Shown: positions 9,150 to 18,080, counted from the first letter of the stretch. The stretch is 39,099 nucleotides of DNA from Clostridium sp. (GCA_023667695.1 JAMOZY010000004.1:110317-149415), one strand, 5' to 3'. Made by a program: numbers and translations. The notes: generated by a model from the sequence alone, not told the origin.

Positions 9150-9434
9150 TTACACAAGCCGGCTCTGATAAGCAGATACCAGCCGTTCTGCAAAGCTTTC
9201 ATTGCTCACATTGTATGTGCCGTTCTGAATGCTGCTCTTTATGGCATCAACCTTTTCCTGACGTACATCCGGAACCTTTGCTAACGCTGCCTTTGCAACC
9301 TGCATATCCCTTCCCACGGAAGAAAAGGATACCTGATCCGTTGTAGTGCTGCTTCCCCTTCCTGTTTTTCCGGCCTTTTTAGTCTTGCTCACGCCATATA
9401 TTTGATTAATCTGGTTATAAGCATCTATACGCAT
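9150..9434 (-). CDS. flgM: Anti-sigma-28 factor FlgM
   Basis: FlgM holds sigma-28 inactive until the hook is complete and FlgM is exported. The 94 residues start MRIDAYNQINQIYG; the C-terminal half carries the sigma-binding helices (DVRQEKVDAIKSSIQNGTY, then SFAERLVSAYQSRLV). The N-terminal half is disordered and rich in Lys, Gly and Ser, as expected of an exported tail. I chose ATG at 9434: AAGG lies 8 bases before it, while the upstream GTG (9443) falls in the ribosome site. First gene of flgM-flgN-flgK-flgK-flgL-fliW-csrA, with a sigma-28 promoter, so it is itself under the factor it inhibits. Confidence 0.94.
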   Translation of the reverse strand: MRIDAYNQINQIYGVSKTKKAGKTGRGSSTTTDQVSFSSVGRDMQVAKAALAKVPDVRQEKVDAIKSSIQNGTYNVSNESFAERLVSAYQSRLV

Positions 9435-9477
9435 ATTAGCCACCTTCCTCTCTGACTTATTGTCCTCTATACAATAT

Positions 9478-9504
9478 TTATCGTCATATTCTGCATTTAC
9501 TTTA
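9478..9504 (-). promoter_or_regulatory. Sigma-28 promoter for the flgM operon
   Basis: TAAA (within CCTAAAG), exactly 15 bases, then GACGATAA on the minus strand; 4 of 4 in the upstream box and 6 of 8 in the downstream box against TAAA-N15-GCCGATAT. Predicted start near 9471, giving a leader of under 40 bases. Confidence 0.75.
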
Positions 9505-9520
9505 GGATTTCATGAAAATA

Positions 9521-9570
9521 AATCAATTGCCGGAGTCAAATGCACTGCTCTCCGTGCATCCGGCTCCGGC
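9521..9570 (-). terminator. Terminator of the symporter gene
   Basis: On the minus strand, arms GCCGGAG and CTCCGGC plus ATGCAC/GTGCAT form a two-part stem with a 4-base internal mismatch, followed by a T-rich stretch (ATTGATTTATTTT). It lies 25 bases after the symporter stop and before the flgM promoter. Confidence 0.6.
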
Positions 9571-9594
9571 ATAAAAGGAAGCATATTTTATGTT

Positions 9595-11124
9595 CTAAGA
9601 CTCTCCCAAAGAAGTCTTTTCTGTTACGGTAACCTTCTGGTCATAGCAGGTAAATATTTCATCTACCGTTTCCTGCTTCATCTTCGGTGTAACCAGGCTG
9701 ACAAGCGGTACTACAATCAGACTTGCTACCATAGCAATCGCACCGGCATTAATCGGCGAAGCAATAAACTGGAAGAACATATTGGATACTGTAAGTCCCA
9801 CTCCAACGATAAAACTTGCCCAGACAGACGCCTTGGTAACCTTTTTGGAATACAGCCCATACATAAATGGCGCCAGAAATGCACCTGCCAGCGCTCCCCA
9901 GGAAATGCCCATCAGCTGCGCGATAAAGGTTGGCGGATTCAATGCTATCACTACGGAAAGCACAATAAAGAAGGCAATCAAAATCCGCATTACAATCAAC
10001 TGGGTCTTTTCCTTCATCTCCTTCACAATTGTACCTTTGATAAAGTCCAGTGTCAGGGTAGAGCTGGAGGTCAGAACCAGAGATGACAGGGTAGACATGG
10101 AAGCCGATAATACCAGCACAATCACGATTCCAATCAGAATATCCGGCAAAGTAGAAAGCATCTGTGGAATGATTGCATCATACATAACGCTTCCGTCGGT
10201 TTTATAGATTGCCGGACTGTCAAACAGTCTGGCAAAACCACCAAGAAAATAGCAGCCTCCGGAAATAACAATGGCAAATACGGTTGACACCACCGTACCG
10301 GTCTTAACCGAGCGTTCATCCTTAATAGCATAGAACTTGTGTACCATCTGTGGAAGCCCCCAGGTTCCCAAAGAGGTTAGAACTACAACGCCAAACAGAT
10401 TCACCACATCCGGTCCAAAAAATGAAGTAAAGGCGCCCTTTTGTCCCATTGTAACGGCAACATCGCTTTCAATCTCCGCCAATTGGCGAATCGCTTCATA
10501 AAAGCCGCCATGCCCATTCAGCACAGCCACAATGACCAGTACGATTCCGACCAGCATAATGATGCCCTGGATAAAATCATTGATTGCCGTAGCCATATAA
10601 CCACCTAAAATAACATAAATGCCGGTCAGTACCGCCATGGTAATAATACATACGGCATAAGGAATATCAAATGCCATTGCAAACAATCTGGATAAGCCAT
10701 TATAAATGGACGCCGTATACGGAATCAGAAAGATAAAGCAAATCGCAGAAGCCGCCAGCTTCAAAGCATTGCTCTCATACCGCTTTCCAAAAAAATCCGG
10801 CATGGTTGCAGATTCCAGCTTCTGACTCATAACCCTGGTCCGCCGGCCTAAAATCACCCATGCCAAAAGGCTTCCAATAAACGCATTTCCAAGGCCAATC
10901 CAGGTGGACGCCAGTCCATATCTCCAGCCGAACTGTCCTGCATAACCTACAAATACCACAGAAGAAAAATAGGATGTGCCGAATGCAAAAGCCGTCATCC
11001 AGGGTCCAACACTTCTTCCTCCCAATACAAAATCATTTACATTTGTCGCTTTCTTTCGGGAGTAAATCCCCACTGCAATCATAATTGCAAAAAAGACAAG
11101 CAACAGTATAATTTTTACTGCCAT
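9595..11124 (-). CDS. Sodium:solute symporter (SSS family, substrate unknown)
   Basis: Sodium-coupled uptake permease of the SSS family (TC 2.A.21), 509 residues. Around 13 hydrophobic segments are visible from the first residues (KIILLLVFFAIMIAVGIY). Family motifs include the early loop NDFVLGGRSVGPWMTAFAFG, a segment GGYMATAINDFIQGIIMLVG typical of the SSS core, and LPQMVHKFYA in the middle. It resembles pantothenate/proline-type members (PanF, PutP), but the substrate cannot be read from the sequence. It has its own promoter and terminator and splits the usual yvyF-flgM junction, so it appears to be an insertion into a conserved flagellar gene order. GAGGAG precedes the ATG. Confidence 0.88.
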   Translation of the reverse strand: MAVKIILLLVFFAIMIAVGIYSRKKATNVNDFVLGGRSVGPWMTAFAFGTSYFSSVVFVGYAGQFGWRYGLASTWIGLGNAFIGSLLAWVILGRRTRVMSQKLESATMPDFFGKRYESNALKLAASAICFIFLIPYTASIYNGLSRLFAMAFDIPYAVCIITMAVLTGIYVILGGYMATAINDFIQGIIMLVGIVLVIVAVLNGHGGFYEAIRQLAEIESDVAVTMGQKGAFTSFFGPDVVNLFGVVVLTSLGTWGLPQMVHKFYAIKDERSVKTGTVVSTVFAIVISGGCYFLGGFARLFDSPAIYKTDGSVMYDAIIPQMLSTLPDILIGIVIVLVLSASMSTLSSLVLTSSSTLTLDFIKGTIVKEMKEKTQLIVMRILIAFFIVLSVVIALNPPTFIAQLMGISWGALAGAFLAPFMYGLYSKKVTKASVWASFIVGVGLTVSNMFFQFIASPINAGAIAMVASLIVVPLVSLVTPKMKQETVDEIFTCYDQKVTVTEKTSLGES

Positions 11125-11163
11125 GTTTCTCTCTCCTCACTCTTTTGTTTTTACAGCATGAAT

Positions 11164-11192
11164 AGTGTATCATACTTACTGCATTAATTCAA
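11164..11192 (-). promoter_or_regulatory. Housekeeping (sigma-A) promoter of the symporter gene
   Basis: TTGAAT, 17 bases, TACACT on the minus strand, with an extended -10 TG one base before the -10 box. The predicted start is near 11157, about 33 bases before the ATG. It is separate from the flanking flagellar operons. Confidence 0.55.
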
Positions 11193-11213
11193 CGCATTAA
11201 AGCGCGAAAACGC

Positions 11214-11247
11214 AAAAAACAGTCCAGCCATGTCTGACTGAACTGTC
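11214..11247 (-). terminator. Terminator of the mreB-to-yvyF operon
   Basis: On the minus strand, CAGTTCAG and CTGGACTG pair as an 8-base-pair stem (one G-T wobble) with a 10-base loop, followed by TTTTTTG. It lies just after the yvyF stop. Confidence 0.8.
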
Positions 11248-11253
11248 CTCCTT

Positions 11254-11655
11254 CTATCTTCCGTCCAAAAAACGCATCTTGGCAGACTCTTTTTGCTTTG
11301 GCGGCTCGGTCTTTACCACCTTCTTAACCGTGCTGGATAATTCACTTGCCATTTTATTCTTACAGCTATCACAAAAACGTCCGGTCCGAATCATAGTACC
11401 GCAATTCTCACAGGCAAGCCCCACCTGGGAGGCGTCTGAAAACGCCAGCCGTTCCTGCCGGACCCAGCGCTTAATCTGATTCACCGATATCTCATTTGCT
11501 TCTGCTACCTCTGTGATGGATGCTTCTTTATGCTCTCTCACATACTGTCGGACTTCCTGGAACTTATTCTCTAATTCCTTTTCACAGGATGGACAAATTG
11601 GCGTTCCGATGTAGTTAAACATCCTTCCGCAGTTTTTACAATTTCTAACTTCCAT
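11254..11655 (-). CDS. yvyF: YvyF family flagellar operon protein (two zinc ribbons)
   Basis: Small regulator-like protein of the TIGR03826/YvyF family, found between comFC and flgM in Firmicutes. The 133 residues hold two CXXC pairs at the N-terminus (NCKNCGRMF and ICPSCEKEL), a helix-turn-helix-like central part (ASITEVAEANEISVNQIKRWVRQERL), and two more pairs (LACENCGTMI, FCDSCKNKM). I infer zinc binding at each pair set. AGGAGG precedes the ATG. It is last in the operon from mreB and 39 bases after comFC. Its exact role is not established. Confidence 0.85.
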   Translation of the reverse strand: MEVRNCKNCGRMFNYIGTPICPSCEKELENKFQEVRQYVREHKEASITEVAEANEISVNQIKRWVRQERLAFSDASQVGLACENCGTMIRTGRFCDSCKNKMASELSSTVKKVVKTEPPKQKESAKMRFLDGR

Positions 11656-11694
11656 TCTTTTCCTCCTAACTCCATTCTATTGACAGGTCCCGTC

Positions 11695-12396
11695 TTAAAA
11701 GCCCTTTCCGATGCAAATACTGGTATAATACACCTGCTCGATACCAGCCTGCCGCAGTACCTCGGTACAGGCTTCCACTGTGGCCCCGGTTGTATAAATA
11801 TCATCCACTAATAAAACTCTATTTAATTCTACATCATTTTTCCGAAAGAGAAAAGCCCTTTTTAAATTATTCAATCGTTCCCTGTCATTTAGCTCCTTTT
11901 GTGGCGTGGTATAAACCTGCCGCGCCAGCAGATTAGTATACACCGGAACCTGCAGCCGGTGACCCAGCTGCCGTGCCAGCAGCTCTGCCTGATTATAGCC
12001 TCTGCGTTTTTGCTTCCGCCAATGAAGGGGAATCGGCAGAATTCCGTCCAACTCCATTTGCATAAAGTCCTGGCTGAACCGATTCCACAGTTCTTCCCCA
12101 TAAAATTCTGCATATTCCCTTCGATTATGATACTTAAAGGCCAGGATTCCCTTCTGAACCGGCTCCGTATAATTAAACAGCGGATATCCTCTTTTATAAT
12201 GCTTGGGAATCCGGCTGCAGTCCTCACAATATTCCTGTTCCTCACAGGCAAGCTCCTTTCCGCATTTCATACAACAGGGCGGCCTGACATAGGACAGCTT
12301 CTCTCTGCACGCCGGACAGATGAATCCGCCTTGGTTCCCAGGCGTCACAATATCCTGGCAAACCGGACAGCGCCTTGGAAAAATCAAATCAATCAT
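11695..12396 (-). CDS. comFC: ComF family protein (ComFC-like phosphoribosyltransferase)
   Basis: ComF proteins take part in DNA uptake and transformation in Bacillus. The protein has cysteine pairs at the N-terminus (CPVC, CPAC, CMKCGKEL, CEDC), a likely zinc-binding part, and a phosphoribosyltransferase-like domain with HWRKQKRRGYNQAELLARQL and the PRPP-loop motif VLLVDDIYTTGATVEAC. Start choice is uncertain: I use the ATG at 12396 (MIDLIFPRRCPVC). The frame stays open to 12456, overlapping recD2, and the GGAGG in that overlap is 19 bases from this ATG. It follows recD2 by 11 bases. Confidence 0.87.
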   Translation of the reverse strand: MIDLIFPRRCPVCQDIVTPGNQGGFICPACREKLSYVRPPCCMKCGKELACEEQEYCEDCSRIPKHYKRGYPLFNYTEPVQKGILAFKYHNRREYAEFYGEELWNRFSQDFMQMELDGILPIPLHWRKQKRRGYNQAELLARQLGHRLQVPVYTNLLARQVYTTPQKELNDRERLNNLKRAFLFRKNDVELNRVLLVDDIYTTGATVEACTEVLRQAGIEQVYYTSICIGKGF

Positions 12397-12407
12397 CGGT
12401 GTAATCT

Positions 12408-14768
12408 TCAGCGTTCCTCCCTCCCATTCTCCTGCATCTGCTCCTGAATCGCCCATCTTAAACCGGAATACCGCTTCTGTTCATCTGCATTGTCTACCAT
12501 TTCATGTATCTTATATCCATTTCCTACAATGACAACACACTTTTTTGCTCTGGTAATCGCTGTATATAACAGGTTCCGGTGCATTAACACCTTCGGGCCG
12601 GTCAAAATCGGCAGAATGACAGCAGGATATTCACTCCCCTGCGCCTTATGTATGGTAATCGCATATGCCAGCTCCAGTTCCTCTAACATCTTAAATCCAT
12701 ACTTTACCACCTTTTCATCATCCATGACTACCGTTAGTTCCTCTGCGTAAGTGTCAATCTCCCGAATCATGCCGATATCTCCATTAAATACCCCCATTCC
12801 CTTTTCCTGTTCAAAGTATCCGGAGGCGTCATATACGGCCCACTCCAGCTTATAATTATTCTTAACCTGCATTACCTTATCCCCTTCCCGAAATACGAAA
12901 CCATGGGTTTCATATTCCCGCTTCTTCGGTGATGGAGGATTCAAAATCATCTGCAGCTCTTTATTCAGCTTCTCAACCCCAAGCTCTCCCTGACGCATGG
13001 GAGTCAGGACCTGAACCTCATAAGGCTTCGCCTGAACATACCGCGGCATTTTTACAGAAACCAGCCTTCCCACCTCTTCAATGATACTGCGGGCATCCGT
13101 CCTGGGAAGCAGAAAAAAATCCTTACTCTTATTATGCATGGCCGGATATTCTCCCCGGTTAATCCTATGCGCGTTCATGACGATATCACTATTCTCATCC
13201 TGACGATAGACGGTAGATAATTCTATGACTGGAAATGCACCGGAATGAATGATATCCCGCAGAACATTTCCCGGCCCCACGCTAGGAAGCTGGTTTACAT
13301 CTCCTACCAGAATCAGGTGGGTTCCCGGCAGGACTGCCTGCAGCAAAGCATGTGCCAGATAGATATCCACCATAGACATTTCATCAATAATCACTACATC
13401 TGCTTCTAAGGGATTCTGGACATTCCGTTCAAATCGATACCCAGTCTCTCCTTCTACACCGCCATTCAGTTCCAGCAGCCGGTGAATCGTCTGTGCCTGA
13501 TATCCGGTCGCTTCTGTCATACGCTTAGCTGCCCGTCCCGTCGGTGCCGCCAGACGCAATTCCAGACCCTCCTGTTCAAAATACTGAATCATGGTATTGA
13601 TAACCGTAGTCTTACCAGTTCCCGGTCCGCCGGTAATAATAACCAGTCCGGAGGCAGCTGCCTGACATACAGCAGAGCGCTGCAAGCCATCCAATTCAAT
13701 ATCCGAGCGCTGTGCTAAGCGCTTTAATCTGTCCTGAAGCTCGGAATCCGGAACATCATAATTCAGATTCAAGTCCAAAAGCATCCTTGCTGTATCCAGC
13801 TCCTTATGATACTGATTACTGCCATAAACTGCCGTAGTGCCTTCAATGTCCTTCATTATAATCTTTCGTTCCAGCTGTAGGGCAATCAGTTGATTTTCAA
13901 TGGGCACTTCATAGGAATACTCAAATAAATCCCCATTTTCAGGCACTAAAAATCCAGCTACCTTGCGTATCAGCATATCCTTCGGCAGATACATATGCCC
14001 AAGTCCTCCGGATTGGTTCAGGGTATAAAGAATAGCGGAACGAATCCGAAACTCGGAATCCCATCCAATCCCTGCCCTTCTGGCAATTTCATCTGCCAGC
14101 TTAAAGCCAACCCCCTGAATATCCTCTGCAAGCTGATACGGATTTTCTTCTATTACCTTATACATACGGTTTCCATATTCATTATAGACCTTAACCGCCA
14201 GATGTGCATTGATTCCATACTTTCCAAGAAACATCATAGCCTGTCGGATATCCTGGCTTTCATGGAACTGAATGCCGATTTCCCTTGCTTTTCGTTCCGA
14301 AATTCCTTTGATTTCTGCCAGGCGTTCCGGTTCAAATTCTATAATGCGAAAAGTATCCCCTTTGAATTTTTTAATAATATGCATGGCAAGCACCGGACCG
14401 ATTCCTTTTATAGCGCCAGAGCAAAGATAGCGTTCCATGCTGTCAATATCATCTGGCATCCGAAGCTCATAAGAGGATACCTTAAACTGGGTTTCATAAT
14501 AGGGATGTTCCACTTCCTCACCTTCTGCGCAGATATACATTCCCTGGGCAGCACCTTCCATATACCCCACAAATACCAGGGATTCATCTGCTTTTTCATC
14601 TGTCAGAACTGCCAGAACCGTATATCCATTCTCCTCATTGCGGTATATGATTTTTTCAATACAGCCTTCTACTTTCAATTCCTGCTCTCCTAATGCCTGA
14701 ATTCCTTCGGATTCCTTGTTACAAAGAAAAAGCTGCCTGAACGAAGCACGGATTTCTCCGCAATCCAT
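12408..14768 (-). CDS. recD2: RecD2 family ATP-dependent DNA helicase
   Basis: Superfamily 1B 5'-3' DNA helicase acting in repair independently of RecBC. The N-terminal part (about residues 30-330) has the RecD2 start VEGCIEKIIYRNEENGYTVL and helix-hairpin-helix repeats (GAIKGIGPVLAMHIIKKF). Then come Walker A (GGPGTGKTT, about residue 376), Walker B (DVVIIDEMSMVD), motif III (LVGDVNQLPSVGPGNVL), motif V (YAITIHKAQGSEY) and motif VI (YTAITRAKK). The ATG at 14768 has AAGGGG 9 bases upstream. A TTG at 14678 with AGGAG 8 bases upstream would remove 30 residues that look unrelated to the family, so the true start may be there. Same operon as flgJ. Confidence 0.94.
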   Translation of the reverse strand: MDCGEIRASFRQLFLCNKESEGIQALGEQELKVEGCIEKIIYRNEENGYTVLAVLTDEKADESLVFVGYMEGAAQGMYICAEGEEVEHPYYETQFKVSSYELRMPDDIDSMERYLCSGAIKGIGPVLAMHIIKKFKGDTFRIIEFEPERLAEIKGISERKAREIGIQFHESQDIRQAMMFLGKYGINAHLAVKVYNEYGNRMYKVIEENPYQLAEDIQGVGFKLADEIARRAGIGWDSEFRIRSAILYTLNQSGGLGHMYLPKDMLIRKVAGFLVPENGDLFEYSYEVPIENQLIALQLERKIIMKDIEGTTAVYGSNQYHKELDTARMLLDLNLNYDVPDSELQDRLKRLAQRSDIELDGLQRSAVCQAAASGLVIITGGPGTGKTTVINTMIQYFEQEGLELRLAAPTGRAAKRMTEATGYQAQTIHRLLELNGGVEGETGYRFERNVQNPLEADVVIIDEMSMVDIYLAHALLQAVLPGTHLILVGDVNQLPSVGPGNVLRDIIHSGAFPVIELSTVYRQDENSDIVMNAHRINRGEYPAMHNKSKDFFLLPRTDARSIIEEVGRLVSVKMPRYVQAKPYEVQVLTPMRQGELGVEKLNKELQMILNPPSPKKREYETHGFVFREGDKVMQVKNNYKLEWAVYDASGYFEQEKGMGVFNGDIGMIREIDTYAEELTVVMDDEKVVKYGFKMLEELELAYAITIHKAQGSEYPAVILPILTGPKVLMHRNLLYTAITRAKKCVVIVGNGYKIHEMVDNADEQKRYSGLRWAIQEQMQENGREER

Positions 14769-14791
14769 TCACAGCAGCCCCTTACTATGAT

Positions 14792-15208
14792 TTACATATT
14801 AATTTTCTGAGCAGCCCCGGCAACCTCCTGTGCTTCCGTTGTTGCTTCTACATTCTTAATATTCACTGCATTCATATTATTCTTCATGGATTCATACAGT
14901 GTCTGCGCTATCCCTAAATCACCCCGGTCCGTCAAAAGGGAGGCATATTCCTGCAGCATCATATCGCCGAAATATTCCGTATACTTATTGTCCTCTTCCT
15001 CTGACTTTGGAATACTTTCCTTTACCTCTTTCAGTACCTGTTCAATCAGATATGCTTCAAATTCCTTACAGGCATCTAACAGCTCTTCATCTGTTGCATT
15101 CTCCATATCATTGCTGTTCAGCTTATGTTCCAAAGCGGATGCTTTGATACTGCCTGTATCGTTTTGCGTGTAGTAGTTACTATATACATCATTAATTGAA
15201 ATTGCCAT
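14792..15208 (-). CDS. flgJ: Rod-binding protein (FlgJ N-terminal domain only)
   Basis: Rod-assembly protein of the FlgJ rod-binding family. In enterics FlgJ has a second muramidase domain; this one, 138 residues, has only the rod-binding domain, as is usual in Firmicutes. The family pattern is ATDEELLDACKEFEAYLIEQVLKEV, then YTEYFGDMMLQEYASLL and GDLGIAQTLYESMKNN. No muramidase follows in the frame or just downstream. It lies 9 bases after flgG and 23 bases before recD2. Confidence 0.88.
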   Translation of the reverse strand: MAISINDVYSNYYTQNDTGSIKASALEHKLNSNDMENATDEELLDACKEFEAYLIEQVLKEVKESIPKSEEEDNKYTEYFGDMMLQEYASLLTDRGDLGIAQTLYESMKNNMNAVNIKNVEATTEAQEVAGAAQKINM

Positions 15209-15217
15209 TTACCACAC

Positions 15218-16066
15218 CTACCTTCTTAAGTTATTCGCCTGCTCCAGCATCTCATCGGATGCCTGGATTACCTTGGAATTCATCTGATATGCCCGCTGTG
15301 CAACAATTAGATTTACCATTTCATCTGCAACCTGCACATTGGATGCCTCTATGTACTTATGATGAATCGTACTTCTTGTGATTCCCTGGGTCTGAGATTC
15401 CTCCATCGGATTACCGGAAGCAACACTCTGACGGTACCGATTGCCGGAAGCCTTTACCAGACCAGCCGGATTGTTAAACTGTACAATACCAAGCTGTACA
15501 TTATATAATGGATTGCCATTGGCATCCGTCTGCGTCAGGGTAATCTGCTCATTGCCATTTGCCGTTACGGATATAGTGCCATCCTTGGCATAACTAATAG
15601 TCGTCGCATTGATTCCCTGCGGAATAATAATCATATTATTATACTGGTCCAAAACCGGATGACCTTCTGAGGTACAAAGCAAGGTACCATTTGCAACTGG
15701 AGATGCCGCAAAATTACCGTCTCTGGTATACTGAATCTCCCCGCCCTCGGTTCGAACCTTGAAAAATCCATCTCCTTCAATCGCAGCAGCAAAAGGACTC
15801 TCACTCGGAGTCAGATTGCCATCTGTAAAAATACTGGTAATTGCTGCCGTCCGGCTTCCCAATCCAACCTGCGCTCCTACCGGCTTTTCTTCTCCGGCAT
15901 TATTCGTGGAACGGGTCTGCAGCGTTTGATAAAGTAAGGACTTAAATTCTGCTACCTCTGTCTTATATCCGGTTGTATTCAAATTCGCCAGATTATTGGC
16001 GATTGTATCTACATTTTCCTGCTGGGCAATCATTCCGCTTGCCGCAGTCCATAAGGATCTTACCAT
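15218..16066 (-). CDS. flgG: Flagellar distal rod protein FlgG (FlhP type)
   Basis: Basal-body rod component. The 282 residues start MVRSLWTAASGMIAQQENVD and keep the axial signature (TIANNLANLNTTGYK). The middle carries EGDGFFKVRTEGGEIQYTRD, and the end is the D0 helix (VNLIVAQRAYQMNSKVIQAS DEML). Bacillus has an flhO-flhP pair next to mbl with the same order, so this corresponds to flhP. It starts 43 bases after flgF, with AAAGGAG before the ATG. Confidence 0.93.
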   Translation of the reverse strand: MVRSLWTAASGMIAQQENVDTIANNLANLNTTGYKTEVAEFKSLLYQTLQTRSTNNAGEEKPVGAQVGLGSRTAAITSIFTDGNLTPSESPFAAAIEGDGFFKVRTEGGEIQYTRDGNFAASPVANGTLLCTSEGHPVLDQYNNMIIIPQGINATTISYAKDGTISVTANGNEQITLTQTDANGNPLYNVQLGIVQFNNPAGLVKASGNRYRQSVASGNPMEESQTQGITRSTIHHKYIEASNVQVADEMVNLIVAQRAYQMNSKVIQASDEMLEQANNLRR

Positions 16067-16109
16067 GGAAGTTACTCCTTTCTATTCCGGTTCATCTGTA
16101 TTGCCATCA

Positions 16110-16889
16110 TTAAAGCTTTCCAATCTCATTCACCGCTTTATCCAAGGTGGAATCGATGGTCTGCATCATCTTCTGATTGGTCTCATAGGCTCTGGTAATC
16201 GTAATCATACTGACCATTTCATTAATAACATTCACATTCGAGGTCTCCAGATAGCCCTGACGGGTCAGCGCCGTACCGGCAATCAAACCTGCTTCCGGCA
16301 ATGCATCATACATGTTCTCGCCATACAGGCTTAACGCATCATAATTCTGAAAATCTACAATCTGGAACTGTCCTACCTGGACATCATCTGCATAGATGTT
16401 TCCCAATGTATCAATCGACACTTCTGCCGTATCTGCACCTGGAATCTGAATCCGCTGATTATTCGCCCCCAGCACAAAATCTCCATCCTTAGTAACAAGA
16501 TAACCTTCCCTGGTAACCGTAAATGCGCCATCCCGTGTGTAACGGATATGCTCAACTCCGGCCTTGTCTGTTGCGCTAATGGTAAAAAATCCGCTGCCTG
16601 CCAGACCTACATCATAGGTATTCCCGGTCTCCCGGAAACCGCCCTCTGAAAAGTCCGTATAGGTCTCGCCAATCTTAACACCCAGGCTGATTCTTCCAAT
16701 CCCCTTTACCAGGTATGCATCGGAATCATCATCCACTCGAAGTGCCATCTCCCGGTCAAACGCCTGAGAGGTAACACCCATCTTTTTGTATGCGTTCGTA
16801 TTGGAATTCGCGAAGTTGTTGGAAATCACATCCAGACGTCTTTGTTCATTCCGAAGTCCCGTATACGCTGTGTATAGGCCTTTTACCAT
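16110..16889 (-). CDS. flgF: Flagellar proximal rod protein FlgF (FlhO type)
   Basis: Paralogous rod component, 259 residues, starting MVKGLYTAYTGLRNEQRRLD and VISNNFANSNTNAYKK. The central part has GSGFFTISATDKAGVEHIRYTRD and the C-terminus has MVSMITITRAYETNQKMMQT. It is shorter than FlgG and lies next to mreB, matching Bacillus flhO. It starts 15 bases after mreB with AAGGAG before the ATG. Confidence 0.9.
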   Translation of the reverse strand: MVKGLYTAYTGLRNEQRRLDVISNNFANSNTNAYKKMGVTSQAFDREMALRVDDDSDAYLVKGIGRISLGVKIGETYTDFSEGGFRETGNTYDVGLAGSGFFTISATDKAGVEHIRYTRDGAFTVTREGYLVTKDGDFVLGANNQRIQIPGADTAEVSIDTLGNIYADDVQVGQFQIVDFQNYDALSLYGENMYDALPEAGLIAGTALTRQGYLETSNVNVINEMVSMITITRAYETNQKMMQTIDSTLDKAVNEIGKL

Positions 16890-16904
16890 TTTTTCAACTC
16901 CTTT

Positions 16905-17897
16905 TTAATCTCTTTTTCCGGATAAGAACTCAATGTACTTTCCGGTACCGATTGCTACCGCCGTTAACGGATTATCTGCCGTTATCGTAGCAATTCCCGT
17001 CTTTTCTTCAATTAATTCTTCCAGTCCATTTAACAATGAGCCGCCACCGGTCAGCACAATGCCCCGGTCAGATATATCAGCTGCCAGCTCCGGTGGTGTC
17101 CGTTCCAATACACTATGCACGGCTTCCACAATCTGGGCTGTTGTCTCCCGCAACGCTTCTTCTGTTTCAGTAGAAGTTACGGTAATGGTTTTTGGCAGAC
17201 CCGTCACTAAATTCCGCCCGCGAACCTCCATAGTCACTTCTTCCGGACGCCGGTAACAGGTGCCGATATTAATCTTGATTTCCTCTGCTGTCCGCTCACC
17301 AATCAAAAGGTTATGCTTTTTACGCATATAGCGGACAATAGCTTCATCAAAATCATCACCGGCTGTCTTTACGGAAGTGCTTACAACCGTACCGCCAAGG
17401 GAGATAACTGCAATATCTGCTGTACCACCGCCAATATCTACAATCATATTGCCACAGGGCCTTGCAATATCAATCCCGGCTCCAATGGCTGCGGCTACCG
17501 GCTCTTCAATGATGGATACATCTCTTGCCCCTGCCTGATAGGTTGCATCCTCAACTGCCTTTTTTTCCACTTCTGTCACTCCACTGGGTACACATACGCT
17601 AATCCGTGGCTTTCTTGCAAAAATACTTCTTCCCACCGCTTTCTGGATGAAATATTTTAACATCTTCTCCGTAATCGTATAGTCTGAAATCACACCCTGC
17701 TTTAACGGACGGACTGCAACGATATTACCCGGTGTTCTTCCCAGCATCAGACGTGCTTCCTCACCGATTGCCTTAATCTTATTGGTATCCCGGTCAAACG
17801 CTACTACAGAAGGTTCCTTCAAAACAACGCCTTTTCCTTTTACATATACCAGAATAGTGGCGGTTCCTAAATCAATTCCAATATCTGAACTTGCCAT
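16905..17897 (-). CDS. mreB: Actin-like cell shape protein MreB/Mbl
   Basis: Bacterial actin that guides lateral wall synthesis. The 330 residues show the actin-fold nucleotide motifs: phosphate-1 (GIDLGTATILVYVKGKGVVL), phosphate-2 (VDIGGGTADIAVISLGG) and the adenosine motif (IVLTGGGSLLNGLEE). The position before flgF-flgG is that of mbl in Bacillus, so this may be the Mbl-like paralogue, away from mreCD. Two promoters stand upstream, one sigma-28-like, unusual for a wall cytoskeleton gene. AAGGGG lies before the ATG. Confidence 0.96.
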   Translation of the reverse strand: MASSDIGIDLGTATILVYVKGKGVVLKEPSVVAFDRDTNKIKAIGEEARLMLGRTPGNIVAVRPLKQGVISDYTITEKMLKYFIQKAVGRSIFARKPRISVCVPSGVTEVEKKAVEDATYQAGARDVSIIEEPVAAAIGAGIDIARPCGNMIVDIGGGTADIAVISLGGTVVSTSVKTAGDDFDEAIVRYMRKKHNLLIGERTAEEIKINIGTCYRRPEEVTMEVRGRNLVTGLPKTITVTSTETEEALRETTAQIVEAVHSVLERTPPELAADISDRGIVLTGGGSLLNGLEELIEEKTGIATITADNPLTAVAIGTGKYIEFLSGKRD

Positions 17898-17899
17898 AA

Positions 17900-17921
17900 T
17901 AATCCCCTTTCTAACGGATTA
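17900..17921 (-). promoter_or_regulatory. Small hairpin at the mreB ribosome site
   Basis: TAATCC and GGATTA form a 6-base-pair stem with the loop GTTAGAAAGG; the stem and loop share the AAAGGGG ribosome site. It may partly mask translation start. No protein binding partner can be inferred. Confidence 0.35.
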
Positions 17922-17997
17922 ATCAATCTCTTTTCATATGGTCCGGTTCTCATTTCCACCAGTCTCTCATACCGGATTCATAAACTCGGACTCTTCC

Positions 17998-18025
17998 ATT
18001 ATATACACTCTGGAAACATTTTCAA
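17998..18025 (-). promoter_or_regulatory. Housekeeping (sigma-A) promoter of mreB operon
   Basis: TTGAAA, 16 bases, then a perfect TATAAT on the minus strand, about 100 bases before the mreB ATG. It lies downstream of the sigma-28-like promoter, so the operon would have two starts. Confidence 0.65.
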
Positions 18026-18080
18026 AGTGTAATTTAAGATTTCAGCAAATTCACCGATACTAAAACTAACTTACCTATAT

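Noticed and set aside
9458-9476. GGA-loop hairpin (TATTGT/ACAATA) before flgM, like the other CsrA candidates
   Set aside because: The predicted transcription start (about 9471) falls inside the 5' arm, so most of that arm would not be in the RNA.
9460-10086. 208-codon plus-strand open frame across the flgM leader and symporter end
   Set aside because: Covers the sigma-28 promoter and the symporter C-terminus; no ribosome site or known motif.
18031-18070. Plus-strand sigma-28-like box (CCGATAC) in the mreB upstream gap
   Set aside because: Points toward the 3' end of the PAS/GAF gene and has a poor upstream box.
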